In this document: one piece after another, positions 56,996 through 64,000 of the stretch
How positions within the stretch are numbered: the stretch's first letter is position 1
How the letters are laid out: the number at the start of each line of letters is the position of its first letter
Position numbers and translations under genes: made by a program
Assembly: GCF_050920705.1 (NCBI RefSeq)
Contig: NZ_CP154799.1
Location: forward strand, 2,294,001-2,358,000
Reading direction: 5' to 3'
Length of the DNA: 64,000 nucleotides
From: Regnicoccus_A sp014224355
GTDB taxonomy: Bacteria > Cyanobacteriota > Cyanobacteriia > PCC-6307 > Cyanobiaceae
The notes under the pieces: model-generated
Told to the model about the DNA's origin: nothing
Databases searched by the model: none
The model's input: only the letters and a program-made list of their open reading frames with translations

Positions 56996-57631
56996 TCAAG
57001 GGGCCTGTTTGGCGGGGGGTTTGGCAGCAGGTTTGGCGGGAGGTTTGGCTGGAGCCGGAGCTGGCGATTTGGGCTGGAGAGGAGGGGTGTTGACCTTCGG
57101 CTTGCTCGTGCTGGCCGCTCCCGGCTGGGAGGGTGCCTTGCTGGCCGCATTGGGCTGAGGCCTGGCATTGGCACAGAGATTGGCCACCATCTTGTCTTCA
57201 CCGCCCGTGGCCGCCGACTCAGCCACGCTCAAGGGCAGTCGCCAGGACTCCCAGTCGGCATCGGCGACACGGCGGCTGATCCTCAGACTGGGGCAGTAGA
57301 CCGCCACATTGCCCGTGATCGGAGGTTCACCGCACTGGAAACTGGTGGTTCGAACCCCTTTCTCGCTCAGTCGCCAGGAAGTCCAGTCGTACTGGCAGGA
57401 GCCGAAGCTGCGCCAGCGGGGAGCCTTGAGCTTGCGGATCTTCTCCAGCAGTTCCTTCTCCTTGCCCGTTGGGGGCTCGGCGGCCGGTTGGTCCGCCGCC
57501 GGTTGGGGGACAGCCGACTGCCCCGGCACCCGGCTGGGGCTGAAGACCAGCAGACCAAGCAACGCCGGCAGAACAATCCCTGCCCATCGCCTGGGCCGTG
57601 CGGATCGCCGCAATGAGGCTCGCGCGGGCAT
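56996..57631 (-). CDS. Secreted Pro/Ala/Lys-rich-tailed hypothetical protein
   Basis: This 211-aa protein has a basic N-terminus and hydrophobic signal ('RWAGIVLPALLGLLVFSPSR'), a central globular part with four to five Cys in 'FGSCQYDWTSWRLSEKGVRT', 'SFQCGEPPITGNVAVYCPSL' and 'VANLCANARPQPN', and a low-complexity C-terminus of repeated PAKP units ('PAPAKPPAKPAAKPPAK'). The family is unknown. The repeat tail suggests a wall-spanning or flexible linker. Starts at 57631 and 57655 are possible. It converges with the rhodanese gene. Confidence 0.75.
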   Translation of the reverse strand: MPARASLRRSARPRRWAGIVLPALLGLLVFSPSRVPGQSAVPQPAADQPAAEPPTGKEKELLEKIRKLKAPRWRSFGSCQYDWTSWRLSEKGVRTTSFQCGEPPITGNVAVYCPSLRISRRVADADWESWRLPLSVAESAATGGEDKMVANLCANARPQPNAASKAPSQPGAASTSKPKVNTPPLQPKSPAPAPAKPPAKPAAKPPAKQAP

Positions 57632-57729
57632 TCTGTAGGGCGCTCCGAGGTGCATCAGGATGGCCTGAGGTCAGGGGACATCAGCCTGCAGCAGGGCTGA
57701 CGGCCTGACAAGTGCTCAGCAGGAGGAAG

Positions 57730-57969
57730 TTATTTCGAATTCTTATTCTGGAGGTGTTCTCGCCGCAGCAGGGTAAAGAGATAGTCGGGCGCCTTGTACA
57801 TACCCGGAAGGCAATTGTGCAATGTTTCCAGGCGGCTCCAGCACACAGTTCGCTGGATCTCCTGGGAGGTTCTTTCCTCCTTGATCAACATTTTCATGGC
57901 TTTGCAATAGAGGTGATAGTTCGCCTCAAGCTCGCCGACCGTCAGGGAGGCAGCTTCAGTCATGGCCAT
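57730..57969 (-). CDS. Small cyanobacterial protein of the DUF3136 type, copy 2
   Basis: This 79-aa protein shares with the 50521-50754 gene the order GELEA-x5-YC-KA, RT-x3-IQRT-x-CW, LH-x2-LP-x-MYKAPD. Here the segments are 'LTVGELEANYHLYCKAMKML' and 'TSQEIQRTVCWSRLETLHNC'. It is less GC-rich and more Lys-rich than copy 1 and looks closer to what I recall as the family norm. The two copies lie 7 kb apart on opposite strands, with no sign of a recent duplication at the DNA level. Function unknown. ATGs at 57969 and 57963 are both possible. Confidence 0.78.
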   Translation of the reverse strand: MAMTEAASLTVGELEANYHLYCKAMKMLIKEERTSQEIQRTVCWSRLETLHNCLPGMYKAPDYLFTLLRREHLQNKNSK

Positions 57970-58390
57970 GGAGAAGGGTTATGGAGGGAAGTGGATCGAA
58001 TGATTTCCGGTCTGGACGCTGGGACGATCAGAATGTCCGTCAGCCAAGGTCGATCCGGCATTCAGCGGCTTTCGGATACACAGAAGCCTAAACCTCCATT
58101 GGCAAAGCGCTCTTGTCTCTGCTGGCCGCGTGACCGACAGGGCGCGATCCGGCGCCTCCAGGGCCATGGCCGGCACAAGGGGTTGGCGGTGGATGAACCC
58201 ATGAACTTGAAAGATAATGTCATCGGAGCAAGCCGAAATCACGGTCATTTCTGAGGAGAAATACCTAGAGCGAATCGATCGCCCTGGCCGGGAACAGATT
58301 GGTCGCGGCCCTCAGCCTGTGACGGTCTCTGGAGTGTCATGGCAGCGCTGCGCTCCCTTCGCCAGACTTGGGGTCCCGATCGGCCCAGCC
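57970..58390. other. Intergenic region between divergent genes
   Basis: About 420 bases separate the minus-strand DUF3136-type gene from the plus-strand pterin dehydratase gene. Open frames here lack start signals and protein-like content. It is AT-richer than coding DNA around it and should hold both promoters. I saw no repeat, tRNA or clear terminator. Confidence 0.5.
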
Positions 58391-58738
58391 ATGCAACTGA
58401 GCGACGAGCGCTGCGTCCCCTGCCGCGATGGCGCACCCACCCTCACCAGCGAGGAGCTTGATGAGCTCCTCCCCAGCCTGAGCGGCTGGCATGTGGTCGA
58501 CCACCATCACTTCCACAAGGTGTGGTCGTTCCCCGATTTTCAATCGGCACTCGACTGGGTCAACCAGGCTGGCGCGGTCTGTGAAGCCGCTGGGCACCAC
58601 GCTGATTTCTCCCTGGGATGGGGCCGTGCCGAGGCCGTGATCTACACCCACAAGGTGGGTGGCCTCACCCGTGCCGATGCGGTTCTGGCCGCCAAGCTCG
58701 ATGCGATCGGAGAAATGCCGGCCGCCCCCCTGACCTGA
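58391..58738 (+). CDS. phhB: 4a-hydroxytetrahydrobiopterin dehydratase (pterin-4a-carbinolamine dehydratase)
   Basis: This 115-aa protein has the PCD signature region 'AAGHHADFSLGWGRAEAVIY' with the catalytic His pair and a later His in 'THKVGGLTRADAVLAAKLDA'. PCDs dehydrate 4a-hydroxypterins; in cyanobacteria similar proteins may also serve molybdopterin or RuBisCO assembly. The start at 58391 follows a long open but non-protein-like leader. No aromatic hydroxylase gene is adjacent. The last 97 bases overlap the convergent transglutaminase gene. Confidence 0.9.
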   Translation: MQLSDERCVPCRDGAPTLTSEELDELLPSLSGWHVVDHHHFHKVWSFPDFQSALDWVNQAGAVCEAAGHHADFSLGWGRAEAVIYTHKVGGLTRADAVLAAKLDAIGEMPAAPLT

Positions 58739-59646
58739 GCAACCGGCTCATTCGGCTCATTCCCCCGCGTGATCGGGGGGGGAGAATCCATGGCCCTGAG
58801 CTGGATTGTGTAGCCCAGCCGGGATCCCACATCGGTTCCTCGGTACGTCCCTGTGGTGGGAGCCGCCATGCGGTGATCCGGCGCCGCCGCCAGGGCCACG
58901 TGGCCATCAGCCACAGCCAGCCCGAGGCTGGGGTCATAGCCACGCCAGCCGCCTCCAGGCAGATACACCTCGGCCCAGGCGTGCAGTTCGTGTTCGCTCA
59001 CCTCCGGAGGGTGATGCATGGAATAGCCGCTCACGAACCGCGCCGCCAGCCCCTGGCTGCGACAGGCCGTCACGTACAGCATGGCGGTGTCACGACAGGC
59101 CCCGCAGCGGCTGGAGAGGGTGTCCTCGGGGCTGAGCGGTTCGCCGTCGAGGCGGCCGATGTGGTGGAAGCCATGGTGAATCTGATCAGCCAGGCGCATC
59201 AGGAAGGCCGGGGTGGCGTGGTCGACACTGGCCGCGTGTTCATTCGCCCAGCTTCGGATGGAGTCCGGGATGGCCTGGCTGCCACCACCCCCGGCGCACG
59301 CTGGGGCGAGGGACGCGGCCTCAGCCACGGGATAGGTCACCGGCAGGCGCTGGGCGTCGGGGTGGGTGAGGATCCAGTCGAAGGGGTTCCGCCGCAGAGT
59401 CTCCACGACCGATCTGACCTGGAGCTGCAGCTGCTCCCGTTTGTCACTGAACCAGAGAACCCTGGCATCGGTGCCATCGGCCTCGAGAATCCGGCTGTGT
59501 CCAGCCGGAGCTTCCGACACGGTGAGCTCATGCTCGAGCAACCGCTGCGTCGCATCCTGCCGAGGACTGAGCCGCACGGTCATCGGCTCAAGGAAGACCG
59601 GGTGATCGTAGTGAAAACGGATGGAATGGTGGATCTCGAAGAGCAT
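58642..59646 (-). CDS. Transglutaminase-like (papain-fold) protein
   Basis: This 334-aa protein has an N-terminal Bact_transglu_N domain ('MLFEIHHSIRFHYDHPVFLE', 'MTVRLSPRQDATQRLLEHEL') and a transglutaminase core with the catalytic Cys in 'SSRCGACRDTAMLYVTACRS' and the His and Asp in 'EHELHAWAEVYLPGGGWRGY'. This two-domain layout is typical of bacterial transglutaminase-like cysteine proteases or amidases. The substrate is unknown. The C-terminal 40 residues overlap the PCD gene and are probably unstructured. Confidence 0.88.
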   Translation of the reverse strand: MLFEIHHSIRFHYDHPVFLEPMTVRLSPRQDATQRLLEHELTVSEAPAGHSRILEADGTDARVLWFSDKREQLQLQVRSVVETLRRNPFDWILTHPDAQRLPVTYPVAEAASLAPACAGGGGSQAIPDSIRSWANEHAASVDHATPAFLMRLADQIHHGFHHIGRLDGEPLSPEDTLSSRCGACRDTAMLYVTACRSQGLAARFVSGYSMHHPPEVSEHELHAWAEVYLPGGGWRGYDPSLGLAVADGHVALAAAPDHRMAAPTTGTYRGTDVGSRLGYTIQLRAMDSPPPITRGNEPNEPVAQVRGAAGISPIASSLAARTASARVRPPTLWV

Positions 59647-59723
59647 GCCGGTGGGTGCGCAGGCTGATGGATTCCGCGCAGTTGACGATGCTGCCAGGCA
59701 GAGGCTTGAGACCGCGGCTTGCT

Positions 59724-59918
59724 TCAGCGACGCCCGAGCAGATCCTCCCAGCTGGGGGGAGCCTGATGCTGGCCACTTGGGGGCTTGGTGCCGAAGCGAT
59801 TCGAACGTGGGGAGGCCGGACCTGGGCGGCGGTTTCGCTGGCTGGCGTTACGCCTGCTGGAGCGGCTGCTCGGACGGGAGGTGGGAGAAACTGCCGACGG
59901 GGAAGAGAACGTGTTCAT
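59724..59918 (-). CDS. Small basic Ser/Arg/Pro-rich protein (tentative)
   Basis: This 64-aa frame, from ATG 59918, is rich in Ser, Arg, Pro and Asn ('SRPSSRSSRRNASQRNRRPG') and ends 'QAPPSWEDLLGRR'. The final Trp-Glu-Asp-Leu-Leu motif looks protein-like and occurs at the ends of some small cyanobacterial proteins as I recall, but most of the frame is low in complexity and could be chance. It is on the same strand and 77 bases ahead of the transglutaminase gene. Confidence 0.35.
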   Translation of the reverse strand: MNTFSSPSAVSPTSRPSSRSSRRNASQRNRRPGPASPRSNRFGTKPPSGQHQAPPSWEDLLGRR

Positions 59919-60146
59919 GGGAATTGGAAGTGGTCTGGATATGGTTTCTGCACCGGGCGACACCCGCAGGTCCTGAAGGACCGGCGTGACGGGTGGCGTT
60001 GTGAACCTGATGGTCGCCCCGGGAAGCGATGGGGCAGACGCGGTGCTGGGACAGGCCTGGTGTGAGCTGCGCGGCTCACAGGCTTCGACCTGACATCAAG
60101 ATCCTAACCCCTGCCCGCTGTTCCTTAAGGCCTGTGGGGGGATCCG

Positions 60147-61187
60147 TCACACCCTGAACAGGGTGGCGATCTGGTTTCGGCCGTTGGTCTTGGCCAGTTC
60201 CAGGGCTTGCTCGGCCCGCCCGACCAGGTCGCCGAAGCTGGTGTCGTCGTGGGCGAGGGCCGAGACACCACCACTGATGTGGAGGTGGTAACCCGAGTGG
60301 GAGAACACGCCGCTCATCCGACCCGTGGCGTCTCGGATGCTCTCGGCAATCTCCAGAGCCGACTCGCCGCTCTGACCGATCAGCAGGATCACGAACTCCT
60401 CATCGCCGAGGCGGGCGATGAAATCCTGCTCGCGTACGAACCTCTTGCAGAGGTGGCTGAAATCAAGCAGCACCTGGTCACCAGCGGGGTGTCCCCAGCG
60501 GTTGTTGATCTGGCGGAAGTTGTCGATGTCGAGGCAGATCAGAGCCATGGGCTCATCGGCGCTGCGCGCCTGCTCCATCTCGCGCTGACCGACGGAGAAG
60601 AGGGCACCGCGGTTGGAGAGACCCGTGACGGGGCAGAGGGTGGCGTCGCGGCGCCACTCGATTTCGCGCATCACCACCTCGGCGAGCATGCGCAGCTGCT
60701 GCTTCTGCTCGGGGCTGAACTCCCTCGGCTTCTTGTCGATCACACAGAGGGTGCCGAGGTTGTGCCCCTCGCTGGAGCGCAGAGGGGCCCCCGCGTAGAA
60801 ACGGATGCCAGGGTCAGCGACCACCAGAGGATTGCTGCTGAATCGCTCATCCCGGGAGGCATCGGGCACCACCAGCACGTCGTCTGTGGCGATGGTGTGG
60901 GCGCAGAAGGCCACCTCCCGCGGGGTTTCGCTCACCTTCAGCCCCTCGCGGGAGAGGAACCACTGGCGATCCTTGTCGACCAGAGAAATCAGGGCGATCG
61001 GCACCTGAAAGATCGCGCTCGCCAGCTTCACAATCCGATCGAAGTGATGGTCGCCGGGGCGATCGAGCAACTGATGACGCTGGAGATCGCGCAGCCGCAG
61101 GGCTTCATCGGCTGGAACGGGATAGGAGCGGGCCGACGCATCCCCAGAGGTCTCGATCACGTCATCCGCCCACAGCCCTGAAACCAA
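60147..61187 (-). CDS. GAF-GGDEF protein with altered GGDEF signature
   Basis: This 346-aa protein has a GAF domain (about 40-175, 'LDRPGDHHFDRIVKLASAIF', 'EVAFCAHTIATDDVLVVPDA', 'FYAGAPLRSSEGHNLGTLCV') and a GGDEF domain (about 185-346). The latter keeps 'ICLDIDNFRQINNRWGHPAG' but the active-site motif reads 'IARLGDEEFVILLI' in place of RxGGDEF, changing the second Gly to Asp and the Asp to Glu. Cyclic-di-GMP synthesis is therefore doubtful; it may bind c-di-GMP/GTP or only sense a ligand through GAF. No EAL domain is adjacent. Confidence 0.9.
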   Translation of the reverse strand: MVSGLWADDVIETSGDASARSYPVPADEALRLRDLQRHQLLDRPGDHHFDRIVKLASAIFQVPIALISLVDKDRQWFLSREGLKVSETPREVAFCAHTIATDDVLVVPDASRDERFSSNPLVVADPGIRFYAGAPLRSSEGHNLGTLCVIDKKPREFSPEQKQQLRMLAEVVMREIEWRRDATLCPVTGLSNRGALFSVGQREMEQARSADEPMALICLDIDNFRQINNRWGHPAGDQVLLDFSHLCKRFVREQDFIARLGDEEFVILLIGQSGESALEIAESIRDATGRMSGVFSHSGYHLHISGGVSALAHDDTSFGDLVGRAEQALELAKTNGRNQIATLFRV

Positions 61188-61238
61188 TCTAGGCAGAGCG
61201 GTTACGCCGGGCGACTCCCCGAGTCCAGGCCGCCTGCA

Positions 61239-62489
61239 TCAGGGAGTGCTGCCTGATCCAGCCGGCTCCAGCCGGATCAGGGCGCCGTCGCTGGCCTCGT
61301 CGGTGAGCACATGCAGATGGCCGTCGGGCCCTTCGCTCACCGCCCGCACCCGGGCGCCCACCGCCAGGCTGCTCTGCTCAAGCACCTCCCCCGATGGACT
61401 CAGCTGGATGCGGCGCACATCGCGCGACACGAGGCCACCGGCAAACAGATCTCCCTTCCAGGCCCTGACTGCGCGGCCGCTGCCCATGGCCAGACCCGAA
61501 GGGGCGATGGCCGGGGTCCAGACCAGCCGAGGGTCCTCGTAGCCCGGGGCACTCCTGAGAGAAGAGATCTCGGGTCCGAAGTACTCACGGCTGTGGGTCA
61601 CCACGGGCCAGCCATAGTTCCCCCCCGCCACGAGCTGGTTGAGCTCATCCCCTCCCCTGGCGCCATGCTCACTCGCCCAGATCCGCTGCTGCAGAGGGTC
61701 GAAGGCGAGCCCCTGGATGTTGCGGTGACCCAGGCTCCAGACGGCAGGATCAGCTCCAGGATCCAAGCGGAATGGGTTGTCCCCGGGGATGGATCCGTCG
61801 TCGTTCAGCCTCAGGATCTTGCCCAGACCACTGGCCTTGTTCTGGGCCTGGAGTCGGATCGCCTTGCCCTCCATCTGGATCGGTGGGTTGCCGCCATCGC
61901 CCACCGACACCAGCAGAGTCCCGTCCGGGAGAAATAGCAGACGCGAGCCGAAGTGCTGACCGCCGGGCTTGGGTGGCTTCACCCGATGGATCACAGACAG
62001 CTCCTCAAGGCGGTGATCGAGCAGGCGTGCGCGGCCCACTTGGGTCTGGTTCGCCGCGGCATCTCCTGCCACGTAGGTGAAATACACCAACTGGTTGCTG
62101 GCGAAGCTTGGGTGGACAGCCACATCCAGCAGCCCGCCCTGGCCCATGGCCAGCAGCGGTGGCAGTCCAGCGATCGGCCTGGGATCCAGCACCCCCTGGC
62201 GCACCAGGCGCAGCCGCCCCGGGCGCTCGGTGATCAGCAGGTCGCCATCGGGCAACCAGGCCAGGCCCCAGGGGTGCTCCAAGCCGCGCACCAGCACCGT
62301 GCGCCGCACTCCAGGTTCCTCAGCGACCGTTGACTCCTGCCTGGCCCAGGAGCAGCCCGGTGCAACGCCCAGCATCAGCACCGCCAGCAGGGCAATGCCG
62401 CGTTTCAGCCCAGCCGACGCGGGGAGACAGGCCTGCCTCGCTAAACTCCAGTGAGGCCGATGCGAGGGCTGGAAAGCAGGCACAGGCAT
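61239..62489 (-). CDS. PQQ-dependent sugar dehydrogenase (glucose/sorbosone-type)
   Basis: This 416-aa six-bladed beta-propeller protein shows 'HPWGLAWLPDGDLLITERPG', 'KPGGQHFGSRLLFLPDGTLL', 'ASEHGARGGDELNQLVAGGN' with 'YGWP' after it, and 'APSGLAMGSGRAVRAWKGDL'. These are the hallmarks of soluble aldose sugar dehydrogenases with a PQQ cofactor. A signal-like stretch 'GIALLAVLMLGVAPGCSWA' suggests export. The ATG at 62489 overlaps the divergent sdhC ATG at 62488, so the real start may lie further in. Whether this strain makes PQQ cannot be told. Confidence 0.88.
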   Translation of the reverse strand: MPVPAFQPSHRPHWSLARQACLPASAGLKRGIALLAVLMLGVAPGCSWARQESTVAEEPGVRRTVLVRGLEHPWGLAWLPDGDLLITERPGRLRLVRQGVLDPRPIAGLPPLLAMGQGGLLDVAVHPSFASNQLVYFTYVAGDAAANQTQVGRARLLDHRLEELSVIHRVKPPKPGGQHFGSRLLFLPDGTLLVSVGDGGNPPIQMEGKAIRLQAQNKASGLGKILRLNDDGSIPGDNPFRLDPGADPAVWSLGHRNIQGLAFDPLQQRIWASEHGARGGDELNQLVAGGNYGWPVVTHSREYFGPEISSLRSAPGYEDPRLVWTPAIAPSGLAMGSGRAVRAWKGDLFAGGLVSRDVRRIQLSPSGEVLEQSSLAVGARVRAVSEGPDGHLHVLTDEASDGALIRLEPAGSGSTP

Positions 62490-63120
62490 GGCCCAGGCAG
62501 TACCGATCACAGGTTTGATTCTGATCGCGTTCGTTGTCGCCCACGGGCTGGGAGTCGGCCTGGTGCTGCTGGATCCAGCGGCCTTCGAGCATTACGCCAC
62601 GGCCTTGCATCACGCCAGCTGGCTGCCATACCTGGAGATCATCCTGACGCTGGCCGCCTCGGCCCACCTGGCCCACACCCTGCAGCGGGTGCTCGCCAAC
62701 CGTCGGGCCCGGGGCGTGGTGCCCTACGCCCAGTGGCGCAGCCGTCGCCTTCAACCCCTGGCGGCCCTGGCGGGACGCACAGCTCCCTTCAGTGGCGGGC
62801 TGATGCTGCTGTTCCTTGGGGTCCATCTCTGGCAGTTGCGCTGGCCCCGGCCCGGCGAGGGTCTGGAGCGCGAAGCCCTGCTGCTGGCGCTGGCCAGCCC
62901 CTGGGCCGTGCTGCTTTATGTGCTGGCAGGGGTGGCCCTGGGCTTGCATCTCCTCCACGGCGCCGAGAGCCTGACCCGCAGCCTTGGCTGGCTGGATGAG
63001 CAGAATGCTCCCGGCCTGCGCCTGGCCAGCCGTGTGCTGGCTGCCGTGCTGGGAGGAGGCTTCGCCCTGCTGCCCCTGGCGCTGCGGGCCTCCGGCACCC
63101 TGGCTCGGATCGGGCTCTGA
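62488..63120 (+). CDS. sdhC: Succinate dehydrogenase/fumarate reductase cytochrome b subunit (b558 type)
   Basis: This 210-aa membrane protein has five spans and resembles the single-polypeptide diheme cytochrome b of B. subtilis-type succinate:quinone reductases. His residues in 'LIAFVVAHGLGVGLVLLDPA', 'YATALHHASWLPYLEIILTL', 'MLLFLGVHLWQLRWPRPGEG' and 'LGLHLLHGAESLTRSLGWLD' can serve as haem ligands. It passes electrons from SdhA/B to the quinone pool. It is coupled to sdhA by a TGATG overlap. The start overlaps the divergent PQQ dehydrogenase gene start. Confidence 0.9.
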   Translation: MAQAVPITGLILIAFVVAHGLGVGLVLLDPAAFEHYATALHHASWLPYLEIILTLAASAHLAHTLQRVLANRRARGVVPYAQWRSRRLQPLAALAGRTAPFSGGLMLLFLGVHLWQLRWPRPGEGLEREALLLALASPWAVLLYVLAGVALGLHLLHGAESLTRSLGWLDEQNAPGLRLASRVLAAVLGGGFALLPLALRASGTLARIGL

Positions 63121-64000
63121 TGCGACTGGATCCCCGATTGCCATCAGGCCCTGTGGCCGAAGCCTGGAGCCGTCGCAGGCAGGAGCTGCCCCTGATTGCG
63201 CCGGCCAACCGGCGTCATTACCGGGTGCTGGTGGTGGGCAGTGGCCTGGCGGGCGCCTCTGCGGCCGCCAGCCTGGCCGAGCAGGGCTACAGGGTGAGGC
63301 TGCTCACCTACCACGACAGCCCCAGGCGCGCCCATTCCGTGGCGGCCCAGGGGGGCATCAACGCGGCCAGGAACTACCAGAACGATGGCGACAGCGTCGA
63401 GCGCCTGTTCCGCGACACGGTGCGGGGTGGTGATTTCCGCGCCCGTGAGGCCGGCTGTCACCGGCTTGCCGAGATCAGCGGCTCGATCATCGACCATTGC
63501 GTGGCGCTGGGGGTGCCCTTCGCCAGGGAGTACGGCGGGACCCTCTCCAACCGGAGCTTCGGCGGCTCCCAGGTGAGCCGGACCTTCTATGCCCGCGGCC
63601 AGACCGGCCAGCAGCTGCTCTACGGCGTTGTTCAGGCCCTGCTGCGACAGGTGGAGGCCGGACGGGTGGAACTCTGCCCCCAGCGGGATCTTCTCGATCT
63701 GATCACCGTTGATGGTGTGGCCCGCGGTGCCATCTGCCGCCACCGGCTCAGTGGTTCCCTCGAGACCCACACGGCCCATGCCGTGGTGCTGGCCAGCGGT
63801 GGGTACAGCAACGTGTTCCACCGCTCCACCAACGCCGTGCGCTCCAACGCCAGCGCGATCTGGCGTGCCCACCGCCGCGGAGCTCTGCTGGCCAACCCCT
63901 GCTTCACCCAGATCCACCCCACCTGCATCCCCAGCGGTGATCCCGACCAGAGCAAGCTCACCTTGATGAGCGAGAGCCTCCGCAATGACGGGCGGGTCTG
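63120..64000 (+). CDS. sdhA: Succinate dehydrogenase/fumarate reductase flavoprotein subunit (partial)
   Basis: The first 293 residues of SdhA are present; the gene runs off the window. The FAD motif 'VLVVGSGLAGASAAASLAEQ', the covalent-flavin region 'AHSVAAQGGINAARNYQNDG' (His-Ser-x2-Ala-Ala-Gln-Gly-Gly) and 'AVVLASGGYSNVFHRSTNAV' with 'CFTQIHPTCIPSGDPDQSKL' are all typical. It oxidises succinate and passes electrons through SdhB and SdhC to quinone. Its ATG overlaps the sdhC stop. sdhB would be expected beyond the edge or elsewhere. Confidence 0.94.
   Translation, partial: MRLDPRLPSGPVAEAWSRRRQELPLIAPANRRHYRVLVVGSGLAGASAAASLAEQGYRVRLLTYHDSPRRAHSVAAQGGINAARNYQNDGDSVERLFRDTVRGGDFRAREAGCHRLAEISGSIIDHCVALGVPFAREYGGTLSNRSFGGSQVSRTFYARGQTGQQLLYGVVQALLRQVEAGRVELCPQRDLLDLITVDGVARGAICRHRLSGSLETHTAHAVVLASGGYSNVFHRSTNAVRSNASAIWRAHRRGALLANPCFTQIHPTCIPSGDPDQSKLTLMSESLRNDGRV

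Noticed and set aside
1..64000. Over-representation of the HIP1 octamer GCGATCGC
   Set aside because: A few copies were seen (for example near 1140, 7619 and 8288), but no more than I would expect in GC-rich DNA without counting, so no claim is made.
1..64000. CRISPR arrays, transposases, integrases or phage genes
   Set aside because: Looked for on both strands; no regularly spaced direct repeats, terminal inverted repeats or mobile-element proteins were found.

Overview
The window is chromosomal DNA from a GC-rich oxygenic picocyanobacterium. The gene set fits the Cyanobium/Synechococcus (alpha-cyanobacterial) group: dark and light protochlorophyllide reductases, PsaM, NdhL and CRR6, the acyl-ACP reductase/aldehyde-deformylating oxygenase alkane pair, a BicA-type bicarbonate transporter, a Tab2 homologue and many small cyanobacteria-only proteins. 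Genes are tightly packed, often with 1-4 nt overlaps, and many convergent pairs share their 3' ends. I saw no insertion sequence, prophage, integrase, CRISPR array or rRNA.

Layout: 1-6.9 kb, chlorophyll synthesis (chlN end, chlB, chlL, por plus two unknown genes behind por), psaM and crr6. 6.8-10.4 kb, a TauE-type permease, lipoate-ligase-like protein, M50 protease and trpF. 10.4-14.8 kb, folE, an SDR, accA, aar and ado on the minus strand. 14.9-31 kb, housekeeping and redox genes: ribosomal S1-like protein, Tab2, PgeF, glutathione reductase, an atypical response regulator, ferritin, a mitochondrial-type sulfide:quinone oxidoreductase, cysK and a CaCA antiporter divergent from bicA. 33.5-40.6 kb, a metal island of probable zinc genes: a small membrane protein, a His-rich CobW GTPase, an SLH/porin, znuA, znuC, zur and znuB, with two Zur/Fur-like palindromes. 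40.6-44.2 kb, a coupled four-gene operon of a divergent PTPS-like protein, a permease, a TIGR03943-type partner and an unknown protein. 44.2-52 kb, hisIE, a glycine pentad-repeat protein, a matrixin-like protease, a group 2 sigma factor and small proteins. 52-64 kb, feoA/feoB, trpA-DUF3007-ndhL, an intronless tRNA-Leu(UAA), a transglutaminase, a GGDEF protein with an altered signature, and the start of sdhCA.

Three genes (near 4.4, 35.66 and 42.46 kb) are each split by one missing base in a run of six or seven G/C. This points first to homopolymer sequencing error and should be settled before any of them is called a pseudogene.

The best candidates for something undescribed are the metal island with zur lying antisense between znuC and znuB, the adjoining PTPS-permease-TIGR03943 operon, the glycine pentad-repeat protein at 44.96-45.32 kb, and the unknown genes in the por operon. 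All positions and motifs were read by eye; family names come from recalled family features, with no database search.
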